35,491 nucleotides of DNA from Alphaproteobacteria bacterium (GCA_947474645.1 CANJJD010000026.1:1-35491); one strand, 5' to 3'; shown: positions 24,154 to 32,108, counted from the stretch's first letter. The notes: generated from the sequence alone by a model not told the origin. Numbers and translations: made by a program.

Positions 24154-25628
24154 CCCGTAAAGGCGGGCCCTAGCGGCCGCAGCCGCATGCCCTTGGCCAG
24201 GCGGCGCCACGGAAAGTCGGCGGGATCGGCCATCAAGGGGCCGGGCGCCTTGGCCACCAGCACCGCTTCGGCGATGGGCTGGAAATCGGCGCGGAAATGC
24301 ACCGAGCTTTTGTTAACCAGGATTTTCATGCGCTCCGGCTCTACCCCCGCCATGCGGTAGAGATTGCGGTCCAGCATCTGGTCCTTGTGGCTGCTGACCA
24401 CCACCTGGACGCCGCCGATGGAAAGCCGCGCGGTCAAGCCCACATCGGTGGCCTTGCCGTTCATCATCGGCCCGCCATAGATGCAGCGGCCGTCGCTGAG
24501 CTGTTCGACGCGGAAGGTGGCGTGGAAGGGCGCATCGCCGCCCGACTGTCCGCCCAGCGCGATGGTGATGTCGGCGCCCTGGCCGGCGTTATGCGCAGCC
24601 GCCGCGGCATCCGGATCCACCATCAGGCCCAGCGCGGCGCCTTGCGCGCCGCATGCCACCAGCGCGTGAAGCATGCCGGTGGTGTTGGAATCCCCGCCGC
24701 CGCCGGGATTGTCCTGGGTGTCGGCGATCACCACCGGGCGCGAGGCGGTGGCGGCGATGCGCATGGCCTGGCGCACCGCATCCTTGGGCGCCAGCAGGGG
24801 CACCACCCAGTCGGCTTCGCGCGTGATGATCTCGCCGGCCAGCGTGTCCACCGCCGCGCGCACCGCGCCCGCATCGCTGCCATAGCCGAACACCATGCCA
24901 CCGCATTCCGGAAAATCCGCCGCCGGAAAACCGGGGGTGAAGGACAGATGCAGGTTTGTCTTCTGCTCGGCGCTGGCAAGCGCGCGATAAATGCCCTGCG
25001 CCGGCTCCACCAGGGTGCACATGCCGTTGATGGGAATCAGGAACGGCAGGCGCAGGGCGGCGCGGACCAGCCGGTCGCCGCGCCCCAGCAGGAGATTGAG
25101 CAATCCCGCGGCGCGCTCCCCGGCTTCGGCCATGTCCTCATGCGGATAGGTGCGATAGGCCACCATCGCATCGGCATTCTCCAGCATCTTCGCCGTGACA
25201 TTGGCATGCAGGTCCAGGCTGGCGACGATGGGAATGCGTGGCCCCACAATGTCGCGCAGCATGGCCAGCAGCCGGCCTTCGCCGTCATCGTCGTGGCGGC
25301 AGACCATGGCGCCGTGCAGGTCCAGATAGATGGCGTCGAAGTTCAGCGCGCGGGCCGCATCGGCGATCTCGCCGGCGATGCGCTCAAAGGCATCCTGCTC
25401 GACATGGGCGGCCGGCGTGGCCCCGGCCCACAGCACCGGGATGACTTGGTGCCCGCGCATGGCGCGCAGGAAACCGCCGATGGGAATATTGACGTCGCGC
25501 AGGCCCAGCACATCGGCGCCATGGGCCATGGCGGGAAAGGCGCCGCCGCGCACGAAATCGTCATAGCGCGTCGGCGTGGGCGCGAAAGTATTGGTTTCAT
25601 GCTGGAATCCGGCGGCCAGGATGCGCAT
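24150..25628 (-). CDS. M81-family metallopeptidase (MlrC-like)
   Basis: A 492-residue enzyme. The start RILAAGFQHETNTFAPTPT, the segment YLDLHGAMVCRHDDDGEG, SLDLHANVTAKM and AYRTYPHEDMAEAG are hallmarks of the MlrC N-terminal domain and carry the likely zinc ligands. DTQDNPGGGGDSNTTGML and the later VVVSSHKDQMLDR fit the MlrC C-terminal domain. MlrC in microcystin-degrading bacteria cleaves linear peptides, but most homologues act on unknown small amides. It is a stand-alone gene with no other mlr genes, and no strong ribosome site is visible. Confidence 0.88.
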   Translation of the reverse strand: MRILAAGFQHETNTFAPTPTRYDDFVRGGAFPAMAHGADVLGLRDVNIPIGGFLRAMRGHQVIPVLWAGATPAAHVEQDAFERIAGEIADAARALNFDAIYLDLHGAMVCRHDDDGEGRLLAMLRDIVGPRIPIVASLDLHANVTAKMLENADAMVAYRTYPHEDMAEAGERAAGLLNLLLGRGDRLVRAALRLPFLIPINGMCTLVEPAQGIYRALASAEQKTNLHLSFTPGFPAADFPECGGMVFGYGSDAGAVRAAVDTLAGEIITREADWVVPLLAPKDAVRQAMRIAATASRPVVIADTQDNPGGGGDSNTTGMLHALVACGAQGAALGLMVDPDAAAAAHNAGQGADITIALGGQSGGDAPFHATFRVEQLSDGRCIYGGPMMNGKATDVGLTARLSIGGVQVVVSSHKDQMLDRNLYRMAGVEPERMKILVNKSSVHFRADFQPIAEAVLVAKAPGPLMADPADFPWRRLAKGMRLRPLGPAFTG

Positions 25629-25704
25629 GCCCGCAAGCTAGCATCCCCGCCCGGTCAGGCAAGTCTCTGGAACCGTTGGCGGCCCGGGCGCTTTGAGACA
25701 GGAC

Positions 25705-26424
25705 ATGGTAACATCAACGCCCCCGCGAGCGCCCGCCGTGCTGCTGTCGGCCGTCATGGCGCTGCTGCTGGTAGTGGTGGGCTGGTTCTATGCCAATGAA
25801 GACCTGTTCCCGCCCAACAGCCTGCCCTGGAAACCGCTTGTGCTGGATGCGCCGCCGGGCTGGATCGCCCATTGGCAGTTGAACCGGCTGGCCGCTGATG
25901 GCGCGCATTGCCGTGCCACGCTGGGCACGGCCTCCCGCCTGTCGGTGACACAATTGAAGGATCGCAAGATTGACGACCGCTGCGGCTTTACCGATGTGGT
26001 GAGCGCCGATGCCAGTCCGCTTCGCTTCTCCCCGCGCGTCACCGCCACCTGCGGACTGACCGCCGCGCTGTACTGGTATCAGCGGCAACTGGAGCCGATC
26101 GCGCTGGCCACCATGCATAGCCGGCTGACGGGCATCAGCCAGTTGGGCACCTTTGCCTGCCGCAACGTCAATGGCGAAGCCGGAGGCAATCGCAGCGAAC
26201 ATGCCACGGCCAACGCCATCGATGTCGCCGTTTTTCATTTCGCCGACGGTCGCACGGTCTCGGTGCGTAAGAGCTATGGAAAATCGGATGATGCCGGCCG
26301 CTTCCTGGACCAGGCGCATAATCAGGCCTGCGGCCTGTTCAACACGGTGCTGGGCCCGCGTTACAACAAGCTGCACGCCGACCATTTTCATCTTGATATG
26401 GGACGCTACGGAATCTGCCGCTAG
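25705..26424 (+). CDS. Extensin-like family protein
   Basis: A 239-residue protein with an N-terminal membrane segment (about 10-29) and a periplasmic extensin-like C-terminal domain. Conserved pieces are CGFTDVV, ATCGLTAALYWYQRQLEP, FACRNVNGEAGGNRSEHATA then NAIDVAVF, and a final KLHADHFHLDMG. The SEH..AID and H.DHFH patterns mirror the zinc site of peptidoglycan-acting M15-like enzymes, so a role in cell-wall metabolism is inferred. The cysteines suggest disulfides. The ATG at 25705 follows GACAGGA. The stop overlaps the convergent small gene by CTAG. Confidence 0.83.
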   Translation: MVTSTPPRAPAVLLSAVMALLLVVVGWFYANEDLFPPNSLPWKPLVLDAPPGWIAHWQLNRLAADGAHCRATLGTASRLSVTQLKDRKIDDRCGFTDVVSADASPLRFSPRVTATCGLTAALYWYQRQLEPIALATMHSRLTGISQLGTFACRNVNGEAGGNRSEHATANAIDVAVFHFADGRTVSVRKSYGKSDDAGRFLDQAHNQACGLFNTVLGPRYNKLHADHFHLDMGRYGICR

Positions 26425-26594
26425 CGGGTGGAGCGCGCCCCGTGATCGGCGCCGCCGTCCGGCTCGCCTTTGTCCTGCGCCGGCGATTGATCGGCCATTT
26501 TCTGGCCCGGGTTGGTGCTGGGCTGATTCTTCTTCTGGTTGCCGGCGCCGCCTTGTTTGTGGCTGTTGCCGACGCTGCCGATGGACTGGCCCAT
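26421..26594 (-). CDS. 57-residue hydrophilic peptide of unknown function
   Basis: A short, Gly/Asn/Gln/Lys-rich sequence without hydrophobic segments, for example NSHKQGGAGNQKKNQPSTNP and GEPDGGADHGARSTR, which suggests a disordered protein. AGGAGA is ideally placed before the ATG at 26594, which supports it being a real gene. It follows the PRC-barrel gene on the same strand, but a strong terminator lies between. I do not recognise the family. The stop shares CTAG with the extensin-like gene. Confidence 0.55.
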   Translation of the reverse strand: MGQSIGSVGNSHKQGGAGNQKKNQPSTNPGQKMADQSPAQDKGEPDGGADHGARSTR

Positions 26595-26609
26595 TGGTGT
26601 CTCCTGAAA

Positions 26610-26640
26610 GAAAAACCGCCGCCGGACGATCCGGCGGCGG
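26610..26640 (-). terminator. Rho-independent terminator of the PRC-barrel gene
   Basis: CCGCCGCCGG (26616-26625), loop ACGAT, and CCGGCGGCGG (26631-26640) form a 10-bp GC stem. On the minus strand TTTTTC follows. It lies 8 bp past the PRC-barrel gene. Confidence 0.85.
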
Positions 26641-26647
26641 GACTTGT

Positions 26648-27022
26648 TCAATTCCAGTCGCGATTGACGTTGTAGTAGGAGTAGCTCTCCTCGCGGATAG
26701 TGTGGCCGATGCTGCCGTCATGCTTGGTCAGGTCCTTGAGGTCATAGGAAGGCGCATTCTCCAGCCGCGCCTTGTCCAGCGGCACGACATAGCCGCCCTT
26801 GTCTTCGCTGTAATCGAGCAGAGCCCACGGCACGGGATAGTATTTTTCACCGATCCCGAGCAGGCCGCCAAAGCCAAGGGCGGCGAACAGGATCTGGTTG
26901 GACTGCTTGTCCAGCACCACGTCCTCCACGGTGCCGATCTTGTCGCCATTGTCGCTGTAAACGGCCGTGCCTTTGACCTTGGAGGCAAGGATGGCGCTGG
27001 TGTGATCTGTGGTGGTCGTCAT
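26648..27022 (-). CDS. PRC-barrel domain protein
   Basis: A 124-residue soluble protein. The N-terminal half is a PRC barrel: ILASKVKGTAVYSDNGDKIG then TVEDVVLDKQSNQILFAALG, GIGEKYYPVPWALLDY and GGYVVPLDKARLENAP. The C-terminus is rich in Tyr/Ser (YSYYNVNRDWN). Such proteins are common in alphaproteobacteria and often belong to general stress regulons; a function is not established. The ATG at 27022 with GAGGAA before it is chosen. The gene is divergent from the hemerythrin gene. Confidence 0.85.
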   Translation of the reverse strand: MTTTTDHTSAILASKVKGTAVYSDNGDKIGTVEDVVLDKQSNQILFAALGFGGLLGIGEKYYPVPWALLDYSEDKGGYVVPLDKARLENAPSYDLKDLTKHDGSIGHTIREESYSYYNVNRDWN

Positions 27023-27093
27023 GAGTTCCTCATTGGTTGATGTCAGGTGGGGTTGATGTCCGGTGGTAACGGCGCTTGGCGCATCTTGTTGCG

Positions 27094-27163
27094 GGAACTT
27101 GCAAATTTCGCATTGCGCGCTTTGGCACACACAAATGCCGACGATGCATGAAACCAAGGTTCC
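27094..27163. promoter_or_regulatory. Possible EcfG-type promoter elements between divergent stress genes
   Basis: GGAAC occurs on each strand, at 27094-27098 (plus, toward hemerythrin) and 27159-27163 (minus, toward the PRC-barrel gene). The minus element is followed after 15 bp by CGTC; the plus element has a CG-rich -10 at 27116. The alphaproteobacterial general-stress consensus is roughly GGAAC-N16/17-CGTT, so the matches are imperfect. Confidence 0.3.
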
Positions 27164-27203
27164 CACGCGACGTTGCATGATGGGATTACCAAGGAAAACC
27201 GCC

Positions 27204-27719
27204 ATGACCGTCAGGACCACGATTGAACAGGCCGCCAAATCCGTGATCGGCGCGCTGACACCCGGCGAAAGCCAGCCCGACATCCTGGAAACCTTGCAGG
27301 CCGAGCATGACGAGGTGCAGCAGTTGCTGGAAAAGCTGGTGAAGAGCGACGCCGCCCGCGAACAGAAGGCTCTGGTCACCAAGATCAAGAACGCCTTGGT
27401 TCCCCACACCAAGGCCGAGGAACGGGTGGTCTATGACGCGGTGCTGGCGCTGCGCGGCAAGGACGCCAAGATTGACAGCAATGAGGGCTTTATCGAGCAC
27501 GGCCTGGCGGATGCCACCCTCAAGAAGCTGGAAAAGCTTTCCGACAACACGCCTGAATTCAAGGCGGCCGCCAAGGTGCTCAAGGAACTGATCGATCACC
27601 ATGTCGAGGAAGAGGAACGCAACATCTGGGCGCAGGTGAAGGAGCATTTCTCCGCCGACCAGCGCGAGCAGATGAACCGCGCCTTCCTGGCGGCCAAGAA
27701 GAAGGTCAAGATCGCCTAG
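27204..27719 (+). CDS. Hemerythrin/HHE domain protein
   Basis: A 171-residue all-helical soluble protein. His35 (LQAEHDEV), His68 and Glu72 (VPHTKAEE), His99 (IEHGLAD), and His132/133 with Glu137 (DHHVEEEE) match the diiron-site pattern of HHE proteins. Roles known in the family include oxygen or NO sensing and iron handling. The ATG at 27204 with AAGGA before it is chosen; an upstream extension to 27063 is unlike the family. The Lys-rich tail (AAKKKVKIA) is unusual. It abuts the next convergent gene with no gap. Confidence 0.85.
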   Translation: MTVRTTIEQAAKSVIGALTPGESQPDILETLQAEHDEVQQLLEKLVKSDAAREQKALVTKIKNALVPHTKAEERVVYDAVLALRGKDAKIDSNEGFIEHGLADATLKKLEKLSDNTPEFKAAAKVLKELIDHHVEEEERNIWAQVKEHFSADQREQMNRAFLAAKKKVKIA

Positions 27720-28346
27720 TTACTTCACGAAATCCGCAATGATGGAAATCGGCGCGCCGCCGGCCCTTTGGTCGTGCGGCGCCGCCCGCTTCACAAACAT
27801 TTCATTCTCCGGCACCGGCTCGCACAGATAGGTGTGATCGTCGAAGAAGCATTGGTAGAAGTGAATCTGCGCCTTGCGCAATTCCGATTTCAGCACCAGG
27901 TGGGTGACCACCTCATAGCGGGGGAACCACAGATGGGCGTCGCCATCATCGCTGAATCGGATCCGCGCATCGCCGGTGGTTTCGTCGTAATAGCTGGCGG
28001 CACCCATCATCAAATCACCGATCACCCGGCCACGCGCATCGTAGAGTGAGCGGCGCTTCAATGGTGGGCTGCGATAATCCGGCACGCTGAGGCGGAACAC
28101 CCCGCCGGGCTTCAGAACCCGGTAAATTTCGTCCAGCACAAAGGGCACCTTGTCGAACGGCAGATGCTCCAGCACATCCTGGGCCTGGATCTTGGCGATG
28201 CTGCTGTCCGCATAGGGCAGGGCGGCGGACAGGTCGTGCTTGATCTCCCGGTCATGGGCCGGCTCCAGCGCCAGGCCGATGAAGTTGGCAATCTGGTATT
28301 GGCGCTCCTGCAGCCCCAGGCTGCCGAAATACAGATACTGCTCCAT
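27720..28346 (-). CDS. SAM-methyltransferase-like protein with degenerate SAM motif
   Basis: A 208-residue protein. The middle is the class I methyltransferase core seen in polysaccharide loci: HDLSAALPYADSSIAKIQAQ then DVLEHLPFDKVPFVLDEIYR and VLKPGGVFRLSVPDYRSP. The N-terminal motif I is poor (YLYFGSLG instead of a GxGxG loop), so SAM binding is uncertain. GGAAG precedes the ATG at 28346. The substrate is unknown. A small unknown gene lies 43 bp upstream on the same strand and is probably co-transcribed. Confidence 0.65.
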   Translation of the reverse strand: MEQYLYFGSLGLQERQYQIANFIGLALEPAHDREIKHDLSAALPYADSSIAKIQAQDVLEHLPFDKVPFVLDEIYRVLKPGGVFRLSVPDYRSPPLKRRSLYDARGRVIGDLMMGAASYYDETTGDARIRFSDDGDAHLWFPRYEVVTHLVLKSELRKAQIHFYQCFFDDHTYLCEPVPENEMFVKRAAPHDQRAGGAPISIIADFVK

Positions 28347-28389
28347 GGCAATATCTTCCAACGCGGCGCCTGCGCCTGCAAGCCACGTG

Positions 28390-28728
28390 TCAAACGACCA
28401 GATTCACCGGCCGGTGCAGCTCCGCGACAAGGTCGGGCATTCCGTCATGGCGTTCCTGCGGCAGGGCGCCCGCCAGCCAGGCGGCGCGGCTTTCCAGCGC
28501 GTCCGCCGCCTCGCGGTAGAGATCCTGGTCATCCGAGACGTGTGTTTCATCCGCCAGCAGGCGCAGCTTCGCCGCCACCGACAACATGTTTCTCAGATCT
28601 TGTGCGTAAGCCAGGGATGCCATGCACAGATAACGGGCATCCCGGCTCTCGGCCTCCGCAAAGAAATGTTCATGGTAAATGGCTGGTAAATCGCGCTTCC
28701 AACCCTTGTAATTGTTGCACTGCAACAT
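28390..28728 (-). CDS. Unknown 112-residue protein
   Basis: A helical, soluble protein with MASLAYAQDLRNMLSVAAKL and EAADALESRAAWLAGALPQE. No family is recognised. Two ATGs are possible, 28728 and 28767; the longer form would read through the promoter and palindrome of the PHB depolymerase gene. I chose the shorter, although the palindrome still overlaps its first codons. It sits head-to-head with PHB depolymerase and upstream of the methyltransferase-like gene, so a link to PHB granules is possible but unproved. Confidence 0.5.
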   Translation of the reverse strand: MLQCNNYKGWKRDLPAIYHEHFFAEAESRDARYLCMASLAYAQDLRNMLSVAAKLRLLADETHVSDDQDLYREAADALESRAAWLAGALPQERHDGMPDLVAELHRPVNLVV

Positions 28729-28733
28729 AATAT
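28706..28733 (+). promoter_or_regulatory. Predicted PHB depolymerase promoter with palindrome in the spacer
   Basis: TTGTAA (28706-28711), a 16-bp spacer, and TAATAT (28728-28733) face the depolymerase gene. The spacer holds TGTTGCA-C-TGCAACA (28713-28727), a classic place for a repressor. The same palindrome is at 4605-4619. A PhaR-like regulator is a candidate by analogy. Confidence 0.5.
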
Positions 28734-28769
28734 CTGGAGTGCCGATATTGGCGAAAACTGGTGACATTC

Positions 28770-29876
28770 ATGCGGCTTGATGGCTTTGGTCCTGGGTTGA
28801 AAGCAAACCCTCTGAAGGGCCGCCCGGTGCCGCGTGTGACATCCCTGGCCGAGGCGCCCTTCGCGCCCAATCCCGGCAACCTGCGCATGTTCCGCTATCT
28901 GCCGCGCGGGCTGAAGGCCGGCGCGCCGCTGGTGGTGGTGCTGCATGGCTGCGGCCAGACCGCCGCCGGTTACGATATGGGCGCGGGCTGGTGCCAGTTG
29001 GCCGATCAACTCGGTTTTGCCGTGCTGGCGCCCGAGCAGAAGGCGGTCAACAACCCCAACACCTGCTTCAACTGGTTCAACCCGGAGGACATTACCCGCG
29101 GCCATGGCGAGGCGGCCTCCATCGCCGCCATGATCCAGACCGTGATCGCCACCCACCGGCTGGACGCGGCCCGCGTCTTCATCACCGGTTTGTCGGCAGG
29201 CGGGGCGATGGCCTCGGTGATGCTGGCGAGTTACCCGGAACGTTTCGCGGGCGGCGCGATCATTGCCGGGCTGCCCTTCGGAGCGGCGGCCAATGTGCGC
29301 GATGCGCTGGACAGCATGCGCGCCGCACCTCTCAAGACGCCGCACCAATGGGGCGACGCGGTGCGCGCGGCCTCTGACTATCGCGGTCCCTGGCCGCGCA
29401 TCTCCATCTGGCACGGCGCGCAGGATGCGATCGTGAACATGAACAATGCCCAGGCCAGCGTGGCGCAATGGGCAGACCTGCATGAGCTTCCTTTGACGGG
29501 GCCCAAACAGGACAAGGTGGACGGCGCCGTCCGCCTGCGCTGGGACAGCCGGCTGGAGGTCTATACCCTGCCGGGTCTGGGCCATGGCACGCCCATCGAC
29601 TCCAGCGATCTGGGCCAGCCCGGTCCCTTCATTCTGGAAGCGGGCATTTCCTCCACCCGCCGTATCGCGGAATTCTGGGGGCTGCTGCCGGCGGCCGCCA
29701 AGACCGCGCCAAAGCCCGCGGCGAAGCCGGCCCGCAAAGTCCCCAAGCCGGCGCTGGCGCATGTGGAGAAGGTGCTGGCGCAGGCCACCGCATCCATCAA
29801 GGCGCCCGTGCAGGCCAAGGCCATCGAAAGCGTGATCCGCCGCGCGTTGAAGGCGGCGGGACTTCTGCGCCGTTAG
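28770..29876 (+). CDS. PHB depolymerase family esterase
   Basis: A 368-residue alpha/beta hydrolase. The oxyanion region LVVVLHGCGQTAAGYD is at 54-69 and the nucleophile Ser142 lies in FITGLSAGGAMAS. An Asp in WHGAQDAIV and a His in LPGLGHGTPID complete the likely triad. These match type-1 PHB depolymerases/esterases. There is no signal peptide, so it would act on intracellular granules or esters. The last 60 residues are Ala/Lys/Pro-rich (AKTAPKPAAKPARKVPKPAL) and then helical, which could bind granules or nucleic acid. GTG at 28761 is an alternative start. Confidence 0.85.
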   Translation: MRLDGFGPGLKANPLKGRPVPRVTSLAEAPFAPNPGNLRMFRYLPRGLKAGAPLVVVLHGCGQTAAGYDMGAGWCQLADQLGFAVLAPEQKAVNNPNTCFNWFNPEDITRGHGEAASIAAMIQTVIATHRLDAARVFITGLSAGGAMASVMLASYPERFAGGAIIAGLPFGAAANVRDALDSMRAAPLKTPHQWGDAVRAASDYRGPWPRISIWHGAQDAIVNMNNAQASVAQWADLHELPLTGPKQDKVDGAVRLRWDSRLEVYTLPGLGHGTPIDSSDLGQPGPFILEAGISSTRRIAEFWGLLPAAAKTAPKPAAKPARKVPKPALAHVEKVLAQATASIKAPVQAKAIESVIRRALKAAGLLRR

Positions 29877-30028
29877 ATTCGTCCGATCAGGATCAGGATC
29901 AGGACGATCACCAGCACCAGGCCCAGGCCACCGGACGGGCCATAGCCCCAGCCGGTGGAATAACCCCACATGGGGACCGATCCCAGGACCGCGAGTATCA
30001 GGACAATCAGCAATATCAGGCGCAGCAT
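29873..30028 (-). CDS. DUF3309 small membrane peptide
   Basis: A 51-residue peptide with two hydrophobic segments (LILLIVLILAVLGSVP, then VLVIVLILILIGRI) around a Gly/Trp/Tyr loop (WGYSTGWGYGPSGG). This is the DUF3309 pattern common in alphaproteobacteria; its function is unknown. GGGAGAA lies before the ATG at 30028. Its TAA overlaps the TAG of PHB depolymerase within TTAG (29873-29876). Confidence 0.82.
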   Translation of the reverse strand: MLRLILLIVLILAVLGSVPMWGYSTGWGYGPSGGLGLVLVIVLILILIGRI

Positions 30029-30116
30029 GGGGTTCTCCCTTGTTATTGGGCGGTAACGCATCAATTCCGCCGAAGTTCACCTAGCCAGCGCTTCAAGCCG
30101 TACGGTACGCTGGGCC

Positions 30117-31778
30117 ATGGCCGATACGCCGTTCGTCATCGAAACCCGCCGTCACCAGATGTTTCCCCAATTGGGGGATCACGACTTTGCGCGCCTGGGC
30201 CGGTTCGGCGAGGTGCGCCGCTTCGCCGATGGCACGCCGATCATGAAAGCCGGCGAGGTGGCGGAGGGCCTGGCCTTCATCCTCAAGGGCAAGATCGATG
30301 TGCGCCAGGGCGGGGCGGCGTCGCGCCGTGAGGCCATCGTCACCCATGGTCCCGGCAGCTTCCTGGGCGAGCTGGCGCAATTGTCCAACCGCCCGGCCCT
30401 GGTGGATGCCACCGCCGAAGGCGAGGTCGAAGCCATCATTGTGCCGGCGGAGCGGTTGCGCGACGTGCTGGTGCAGGAAGCCGAACTGGGCGAGCGCATC
30501 ATGCGCGCCCTGATCCTGCGCCGGGTGGGGTTGCTGGAAGCCGGACAGGCCGGCCCGATCCTGATCGGCCCGTCGGGCAGCAGCGACATGCTGCGGCTGG
30601 AAAATTTTCTCACCCGCAACGGCCATCCCCATCGCGCTTTGGATTCAGCCAGCGACGGCTGCGCCCGGGCCTTGCAGCAACGCTTTGCCATCCAGCCCGA
30701 GCATTTGCCCATCGTGCTATGCCCGGACGGCCGGATCCTGCGCAATCCCAGCGAGAGCGAGTTGGCGCGCTGCATCGGGCTGCTCCGCGCGATCGATCCC
30801 GATACGATCTATGACACCGCCATCGTGGGCGCAGGCCCCGCCGGACTGGCATGCGCAGTCTATGCTGCGTCCGAAGGGCTTTCGACCCTGGTGCTGGATT
30901 GCCGCAGCTTCGGCGGCCAGGCGGGCGCCTCCTCGCGCATCGAAAATTATCTGGGCTTTCCCACGGGCATCGGTGGGTTGCAGCTGATGGCGCGGGCCTA
31001 TACCCAAGCGCAGAAATTCGGCGCCGAGATCGCCATACCCGATGAAGCCGCGACGCTGGGACCGGGCGGCTCGCCTTTCCTGCTCACCCTGGGCAATGGC
31101 GAGACGGTGCGGGCGCGCAGCATCGTGCTGGCCAGCGGGGCGCGCTATCGCCGCCTCAGCATCGACAACCTGTCGGACTTTGAAGGCACCTGCGTGCATT
31201 ACTGGGCCAGCGCGGTGGAGACGCGGCTTTGCGCCAGGCAAACGGTGGCGCTGGCCGGCGCCGGCAATTCGGCCGGGCAAGCGGTGGTATTCCTGGCCGG
31301 CAAGGTGAAAAAGCTCTGGATGGTGGTGCGCGGGCGAAATCTCGAAGACACCATGTCGCAATATCTGGTGGACCGCATCCGCGCCCTTCCGAATGTCGAA
31401 GTCGTGACCCGCACGGAGATTTGCGGCTTTGAAGGCGAGGAAGGCGCGCTGAAGAAAGTGCGCTTCCGCAACCGCGACAGCGGTGAGGAAGAGAGTTGCG
31501 AGATCAATCACGTTTTTTCGTTCATCGGCGCCGAACCCAACACCGACTGGCTGGCCGGTTCGGGGATCGCGCTGGACGATAACGGTTTCGTCGTCACCGG
31601 TGCGGGGACCGATCATTTCCTGGCCACCAGCCGCGAGGGCGTGTTTGCCGTGGGCGATGTGCGCTGCGGCTCGGTCAAGCGCGTGGCGGCGGCGGTGGGC
31701 GAAGGCTCGACCGTGGTCTCGGCCATCCATGCCTATCTGGCGCGGCAGCGCAATGCGATGGCGGAAGCCGCCCAATGA
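30117..31778 (+). CDS. Cyclic-nucleotide-binding / glutaredoxin-like / thioredoxin-reductase-like fusion
   Basis: A 553-residue cytoplasmic protein. Residues 15-130 form a cNMP-binding barrel (GEVAEGLAFILKGKIDV, GPGSFLGELAQLSNRPALVD). Residues 147-225 look like a glutaredoxin fold without CxxC (LPIVLCPDGRILRNPS). From 232 on it is a TrxR-like flavoprotein: FAD loop AIVGAGPAGLACA (235-247), NADPH-type loop AGAGNSAGQA (380-389), and AVGDVRCGSVKRVAAAVGEG (511-530). Where TrxR has CxxC the sequence reads GTCVHYWAS, so the normal disulfide relay is missing. It may act on another electron acceptor under ligand control. It overlaps the UBP-finger gene by ATGA. Confidence 0.85.
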   Translation: MADTPFVIETRRHQMFPQLGDHDFARLGRFGEVRRFADGTPIMKAGEVAEGLAFILKGKIDVRQGGAASRREAIVTHGPGSFLGELAQLSNRPALVDATAEGEVEAIIVPAERLRDVLVQEAELGERIMRALILRRVGLLEAGQAGPILIGPSGSSDMLRLENFLTRNGHPHRALDSASDGCARALQQRFAIQPEHLPIVLCPDGRILRNPSESELARCIGLLRAIDPDTIYDTAIVGAGPAGLACAVYAASEGLSTLVLDCRSFGGQAGASSRIENYLGFPTGIGGLQLMARAYTQAQKFGAEIAIPDEAATLGPGGSPFLLTLGNGETVRARSIVLASGARYRRLSIDNLSDFEGTCVHYWASAVETRLCARQTVALAGAGNSAGQAVVFLAGKVKKLWMVVRGRNLEDTMSQYLVDRIRALPNVEVVTRTEICGFEGEEGALKKVRFRNRDSGEEESCEINHVFSFIGAEPNTDWLAGSGIALDDNGFVVTGAGTDHFLATSREGVFAVGDVRCGSVKRVAAAVGEGSTVVSAIHAYLARQRNAMAEAAQ

Positions 31779-32086
31779 GCAATGATTTCTGCGCCCATTT
31801 GGACACGATCCAGAAGGTGACGCCGGGCAGCAAGGGTTGCGCGGAATGCTTGGAACTGGGCTGGGAATGGTTTCACCTGCGGGTCTGCCGCACCTGCGGC
31901 CATGTCGGTTGCTGCGACCAGTCTCGCGGCAAGCATGCCACCAGGCATTTTCACCGCAGCAAGCATCCCATTATCGAGGGCTATGATCCGCCCGAAGGCT
32001 GGGGCTGGTGCTATGTGGAGGAGGTGATGTTCGATTTGGGCGAGAATGTTACGGCACAGATTGGCCCGATCCCGCGTTACTACTAG
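31775..32086 (+). CDS. UBP-type zinc-finger protein
   Basis: A 103-residue small protein made of one ZnF-UBP domain: Cys6/His8, Cys22/Cys25 (GCAEC), Cys38/Cys41 (CRTCGHVGCC), His54, His58/His60 and His64 (HATRHFHRSKHP), then a tail ending IPRYY. In eukaryotes this finger binds the ubiquitin C-terminus; in bacteria its partner is unknown. It is translationally coupled to the preceding flavoprotein by a 4-bp overlap, a pairing that suggests a physical or electron-transfer link, which is inference. Confidence 0.9.
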   Translation: MSNDFCAHLDTIQKVTPGSKGCAECLELGWEWFHLRVCRTCGHVGCCDQSRGKHATRHFHRSKHPIIEGYDPPEGWGWCYVEEVMFDLGENVTAQIGPIPRYY

Positions 32087-32108
32087 ACTCCCATCATTCG
32101 AGGACCCC

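Noticed and set aside
24297..25799. A 500-codon plus-strand frame over the M81 peptidase gene
   Set aside because: It lies antisense to an intact MlrC-like gene and runs across its start. The composition is that of an antisense shadow.
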